A DNA stretch of 64,000 nucleotides from Flavobacterium sp. UBA6135 (GTDB lineage: Bacteria > Bacteroidota > Bacteroidia > Flavobacteriales > Flavobacteriaceae): assembly GCF_002428305.1 (NCBI RefSeq), contig NZ_DIVJ01000010.1, forward strand, positions 62,001 through 126,000. The letters run 5' to 3'. The first letter of the stretch is position 1. Each line of letters starts with the position of its first letter. Below the pieces are notes generated by a model. That model was not told the origin of the DNA and searched no databases. It saw only the letters and a list, made by a program, of their open reading frames with translations. Below are positions 60,691-64,000 of this stretch, piece after piece. A program made the position numbers and the translations under genes.

Positions 60691-60692
60691 AA

Positions 60693-62993
60693 TTATAACA
60701 AATCCGTTCCAATTTTTAACCCAATAAAAATTGTTCTTGGTCGAGATGGACCGTAAATATAAGTAGCATCTCTATTCACACCTAAGTCAAAATCTTTTTG
60801 ATATTGATTGAATACATTCTGAATTCCACCACTTAATTGAAGGTGCAACTTTTCTTTTACTACAAACGTATAGGATGATTTTAAATTGACTTCAAAAAAA
60901 TCTCCGGTAGTTTCCAAACGGTCTTCGGCAATAAATCCGGCATAATGCTGAGCATACATTTTTCCGGTGTACACCACAGAAATATTGTTTTGAAATGCTT
61001 TTTTAGGCGAAAATGTTGCCATTAAATTTCCATAAACATTTGGTGAACGGAAGAAATTTCGATTTGTATTCGTTAAGTTTTCACTCCATTGAACCGCTTC
61101 GTCATACAACGCTTTTTGAATCGTTGCTCCTGCTTGAAATTGCCATTTTTGTCCCGGAGCATATTTTGCTTCCAAATTAATTCCGTAAACATCAGCTCCT
61201 TTTCCGTTGCGTTTTTCCCAGATGGTTTCTGATAGTTGTTCCAACACAAATGGGTCGTTTAATCGGGTGTAAAATGCTTCAAATGTCAATCCTGCTTCCG
61301 AATTCGGAGAAACTTTATTCCAATCTAACGACGTTAAGAATGAATGTGATGTTTCAGATTCTAATCCATCTGCTAATTCAACCAAAGCGACTTCTCCCGC
61401 TGCAATTCGAGCGTGAATGTCTTCCGAAAAGACTTGCGGAGCTCTAAAACCTTTGGCATAACTGTTTCGCCATTGCAAATTTTCTTTAAAATTATACAGA
61501 ATATTGAGTCTCGGATTAAAAATCACATCTTCATCAGCAGCGTTGTGAAAATCGGCTCGCAAACCGCCTAAAACTTTCAGTTTTTCATTGACTTTCCATT
61601 CTTGTTGAGCATAAATTCCCAAAATATCTAATGTTTGATTGACGAATGCATTATAACCCGGTTTTTCATCAACCATCATTTCTTTTTTGTATTCGGCTCC
61701 GGTTGTTAAAGTGGCCGATCCACCTAAAAACGATTCTTGTTTTCTATTGTATTGTGCTCCTCCAATCCAAGTTACAACTTCCGTATTTCCGTAACCGCGA
61801 ATACTTTCTTCATAATCAATATTTCCAAATTCATCATCGGCTCGACCACCATAAAAGTTGTCATTTTTAGATTGTTGCGTATTAAAATAAACAGCATATT
61901 TGTTTTTTTCATCTTCCGAATAATTCTCAAATGTGAGTCCGCCACCCACCATTTTGGATGTAATTTGTTCAGTCGTAAGAGCTTCAAACGGTTGTAAATC
62001 AAAACGGTTTTCGCCACCTCTTCTGAATTCGTTTACCGTATGAAATTCGGCCGTAATTTTGCTTCGTTTAAACGGACGATAAAACGATTTGAATCCGAAT
62101 GTTCGGTTTTGCATCGTTGTAATTTCCGTAAAATTATCATTATTGGCATCAAAAGGTTCACGGTCACGAAGCATTGCAAAAATCTGAATTCCTAAATTCA
62201 AATCTTCTGATAAAACTGTTCCGTTTAACGTTAAGGCTTTGTCGGGCACATTTCCGTCAATTAAACCCAAATGAGAATTAATTTCAAACGAATTTTCAAT
62301 CGGATCTTTTGTAATAATGTTGATGGTGCCCGCAATTGCATTCGATCCATATAAAGACGAACCGCCACCACGAACCACTTCAATGCGTTCAATCATATTG
62401 GTGGGAATTTGATCTAAACCATACACCCCATTTAAAGCAGAAAAAATTGGTCGACTATCCATTAAAATTTGAGAATAAGCTCCATCTAAACCATTCATCC
62501 GAACTTGCGAAAATCCGCAGTTTTGGCAATTCGTCTCCATCCGCAATCCGGGTTGAAAACTCAATCCTTCCGATAAACTGATGGCTTGTGCTTTTTGTAA
62601 CACTTCTGAATTGGTAACCGTAACAATCACTGGAGCTTCGGTTCTTTTTTGCAATCCACGAGTAGCTGAAACCACGACTTGATTGAGTCCGAAAACACTT
62701 TCTTCTAAATTAAAATCCAAGTGAATTTTTCCTCCGGAAGGAACATTAATATTTTTTTCTTGATTTTTAAAACCGATGGCTTGCACGATGATGGTTTGCT
62801 TTCCTGCGGGAACTTCAATCGAATAATTTCCGTTTTCATCAGAAGAAGTCCCTGTTGAGGTGTTCTTTAAAAAAATACCTGCAAACGGAACCGCTTGACC
62901 TTCAGATAAAATATGACCCACAACCGTTCCTTTTTCTTGAGCTTGTGAAATTAATGTAAATGATAAAACAATTACAATCAGAATTTTTTTCAT
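60693..62993 (-). CDS. TonB-dependent receptor, probably for metal uptake
   Basis: Outer-membrane 22-strand receptor of 766 aa. A signal peptide (about residues 1-18) is followed by a carboxypeptidase-regulatory-like domain (about 22-105) and the plug domain (about 115-225, with VVSATRG, IERIEVVRGGGSSLYGSNAIAG). The C-terminal beta-barrel shows strands such as YKEWTxG-like LQWRNSYAKGFRAP. The plug contains a CxxC pair, Cys156 and Cys159, before GFSQVRMNGLDGAYSQILMDSRP. It is divergent from a DtxR/MntR-type regulator and a ZIP transporter, so a metal ion or metal complex is the likely substrate (inference). Confidence 0.92.
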   Translation of the reverse strand: MKKILIVIVLSFTLISQAQEKGTVVGHILSEGQAVPFAGIFLKNTSTGTSSDENGNYSIEVPAGKQTIIVQAIGFKNQEKNINVPSGGKIHLDFNLEESVFGLNQVVVSATRGLQKRTEAPVIVTVTNSEVLQKAQAISLSEGLSFQPGLRMETNCQNCGFSQVRMNGLDGAYSQILMDSRPIFSALNGVYGLDQIPTNMIERIEVVRGGGSSLYGSNAIAGTINIITKDPIENSFEINSHLGLIDGNVPDKALTLNGTVLSEDLNLGIQIFAMLRDREPFDANNDNFTEITTMQNRTFGFKSFYRPFKRSKITAEFHTVNEFRRGGENRFDLQPFEALTTEQITSKMVGGGLTFENYSEDEKNKYAVYFNTQQSKNDNFYGGRADDEFGNIDYEESIRGYGNTEVVTWIGGAQYNRKQESFLGGSATLTTGAEYKKEMMVDEKPGYNAFVNQTLDILGIYAQQEWKVNEKLKVLGGLRADFHNAADEDVIFNPRLNILYNFKENLQWRNSYAKGFRAPQVFSEDIHARIAAGEVALVELADGLESETSHSFLTSLDWNKVSPNSEAGLTFEAFYTRLNDPFVLEQLSETIWEKRNGKGADVYGINLEAKYAPGQKWQFQAGATIQKALYDEAVQWSENLTNTNRNFFRSPNVYGNLMATFSPKKAFQNNISVVYTGKMYAQHYAGFIAEDRLETTGDFFEVNLKSSYTFVVKEKLHLQLSGGIQNVFNQYQKDFDLGVNRDATYIYGPSRPRTIFIGLKIGTDLL

Positions 62994-63007
62994 ACCAAAA
63001 AAATAAA

Positions 63008-63023
63008 TTTAGACAAAACTAAA
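63008..63023. promoter_or_regulatory. Candidate metal-regulator operator over the TonB receptor promoter
   Basis: TTTAGACAAAACTAAA is a dyad, TTTAG and CTAAA around 6 bp. It completely covers a TAGTTTTG -7 box (63014-63021, minus strand) whose transcript would lead into the receptor gene 20 nt away. The divergent regulator gene makes DtxR-type binding a reasonable guess. Confidence 0.45.
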
Positions 63024-63053
63024 AATTATTTTACTCATATCAAATTATCTTAC

Positions 63054-63061
63054 TATATTTG
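63054..63061 (+). promoter_or_regulatory. -7 box for the DtxR-type regulator operon
   Basis: TATATTTG matches TAnnTTTG, 19 nt before the ATG at 63081. Confidence 0.55.
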
Positions 63062-63080
63062 TTTTCAATTAATTGAATTT

Positions 63081-63734
63081 ATGACCTATTCGGAAGAAAA
63101 CTATATCAAAGTAATTTATCATTTATCATTGGTTTCGCCCAAAGGAGTCAATACGAATGCTATTGCCGGAATGATTGAAAGCAAAGCTTCTTCAGTAACG
63201 GATATGGTGAAGAAATTAGCCGAAAAAGAATTGGTTGATTACCAGAAATACCAAGGCGTGACACTCACTCAAAAAGGATTACACGCTGCCAAAATGATTG
63301 TAAGAAAACATCGTTTATGGGAAGTTTTTTTGGTTGAAAAATTAGACTTTACGTGGGATGAAGTGCATGATTTGGCGGAAGAATTGGAGCATATTAAATC
63401 GGAGAAATTGATTAATCGATTGGATGAATTTTTAGGCTTCCCTAAAGAAGATCCGCACGGTGATCCTATTCCTGATCGATATGGACAAATGATAAAAGTG
63501 GAAAAACAATTACTTTCTGAAGTGGGTTTGAATAAAAGAGTGATGTGTTTGGGCGTTAAAGATAGTTCGCCGAGTTTTTTGCAGTATTTAGATAAGCATC
63601 AAATTTCGTTAGGTGCTGAAATTGAAATTATCAATAAAGAAGCCTTTGATATGTCGCTGACTATTTTAATGAATGGAAAAGAGATTTTAATTTCGAATAA
63701 AATTGCAGGTAATTTATTTGTAAAAGCGATATAA
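63081..63734 (+). CDS. DtxR/MntR-family metal-dependent regulator
   Basis: Metal-sensing transcriptional repressor of 217 aa. An N-terminal winged helix (about residues 1-70, SEENYIKVIYHLS, SKASSVTDMVKKLAEKELV) is followed by a dimerisation/metal domain (about 71-140, VRKHRLWEVFLVEKLDF, EELEHIKSEKLI, GDPIPD) and a C-terminal FeoA/SH3-like domain (about 145-217). The residue before Tyr8, which is Asp in Mn-sensing MntR and Met in Fe-sensing DtxR, is Asn7 here, so the cognate metal cannot be read off. It is one base from the ZIP transporter gene and divergent from the TonB receptor. Confidence 0.92.
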   Translation: MTYSEENYIKVIYHLSLVSPKGVNTNAIAGMIESKASSVTDMVKKLAEKELVDYQKYQGVTLTQKGLHAAKMIVRKHRLWEVFLVEKLDFTWDEVHDLAEELEHIKSEKLINRLDEFLGFPKEDPHGDPIPDRYGQMIKVEKQLLSEVGLNKRVMCLGVKDSSPSFLQYLDKHQISLGAEIEIINKEAFDMSLTILMNGKEILISNKIAGNLFVKAI

Positions 63735-63735
63735 T

Positions 63736-64000
63736 ATGTTTGATAGCATTGTTGCCTATTTATCGAGTATTGACCCTATTTTAGCGGCGTTATATGCCAC
63801 GTTATTTACCTGGTTTTTAACAGCTTTAGGATCATCAGTTGTGTTCTTTTTTAAGACGATGAATCGAGCTGCTTTAGACGGAATGCTTGGTTTTACGGGC
63901 GGAGTGATGGTTGCTGCCAGTTATTGGAGTTTGTTGGCACCTGCCATCGAAATGTCCGAAGGAGAAGGATTTGTAAAAGTAATGCCGGCAGCGGTTGGTT
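63736..64000 (+). CDS. ZIP-family metal transporter (N-terminal part)
   Basis: Truncated by the right edge of the window; 88 codons are visible. The start MFDSIVAYLSSIDPILAALYATLFTW and FLTALGSSVVFFFK form the first membrane helices. LDGMLGFTGGVMVAASYWSLLAPAIEMS is typical of the ZupT/GufA-like ZIP family, which brings zinc, iron or manganese into the cytoplasm. The ATG is one base after the regulator stop (TAATATG), so the two genes are translationally coupled and the transporter is probably under the control of that regulator. Confidence 0.88.
   Translation, partial: MFDSIVAYLSSIDPILAALYATLFTWFLTALGSSVVFFFKTMNRAALDGMLGFTGGVMVAASYWSLLAPAIEMSEGEGFVKVMPAAVG

Noticed and set aside
1..64000. 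tRNA, rRNA, riboswitch, prophage and insertion-sequence search by eye
   Set aside because: No cloverleaf, conserved riboswitch core, integrase, transposase or terminal inverted repeat with target duplication was recognised; a covariance-model search would be needed to exclude small RNAs.

Overview
The window is an AT-rich chromosomal segment from a gliding member of the Bacteroidota, most likely a Flavobacterium or close relative in the Flavobacteriaceae. The evidence is a gldH gene, family-typical proteins (DUF4175, DUF4837, DUF2480, DUF3078, DUF4349), a Bacteroidota-type suf locus, a giant Ig-modular secreted protein, and many TAnnTTTG promoter boxes. It is almost all ordinary core chromosome. 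No rRNA, tRNA, CRISPR array, prophage or insertion sequence was recognised.

Layout. 1-3326 (-): N-terminal part of a giant secreted adhesin built of Ig-like modules. 3327-3756: non-coding. 3.7-8.3 kb: glnS, an SPFH protein and gltX. 8.4-15.7 kb (+): DUF4175 protein, ybeY, mnmG, a methyltransferase and an OmpH-like lipoprotein; two parS-like 16-mers flank mnmG, which suggests the replication-origin region. 15.8-19.7 kb: PIF1-type helicase (+), then DoxX and holB (-). 19.8-26.3 kb (+): SPOR-domain exported protein, pgk, LysM lytic transglycosylase, DUF4837 lipoprotein, ElaA-type acetyltransferase. 26.3-30.0 kb (-): rnpA, DUF4349 protein, S41 protease, tandem OmpA protein. 30.1-33.4 kb (+): asparaginase-like lipoprotein and two secreted proteins of unknown function. 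33.5-37.9 kb (-): MBL hydrolase, subtilisin-like lipoprotein, M1 aminopeptidase.

38.0-50.3 kb is the SUF iron-sulfur locus: sufA-B-C-D, then sufS, a small lipoprotein, sufE, a DUF59 SufT-like gene, DUF2480 and DUF3078. It is split after sufD by about 4 kb of opposite-strand DNA. That DNA carries a compact three-gene cassette (P-loop kinase, PIN/GNAT-like/PUA-like fusion, ASCH protein) and a serine beta-lactamase-like hydrolase. The cassette is the best candidate for an undescribed system.

50.3-60.6 kb (-): a two-subunit 3-oxoacid CoA-transferase; ricT-gldH-PBP1A, linking an Fe-S regulatory protein, gliding and peptidoglycan synthesis; trhO-trhP-ferredoxin for tRNA U34 hydroxylation, in which TrhO carries a C-terminal domain matching the end of neighbouring TrhP; a bacilliredoxin; and a DUF4143 ATPase preceded by a 32-bp tandem repeat. 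60.7-64 kb: a metal locus with a TonB-dependent receptor (-) divergent from a DtxR/MntR-family regulator and a ZIP transporter (+), with a dyad over the receptor promoter.

Domain and family names come from reading the protein sequences; no database was searched.
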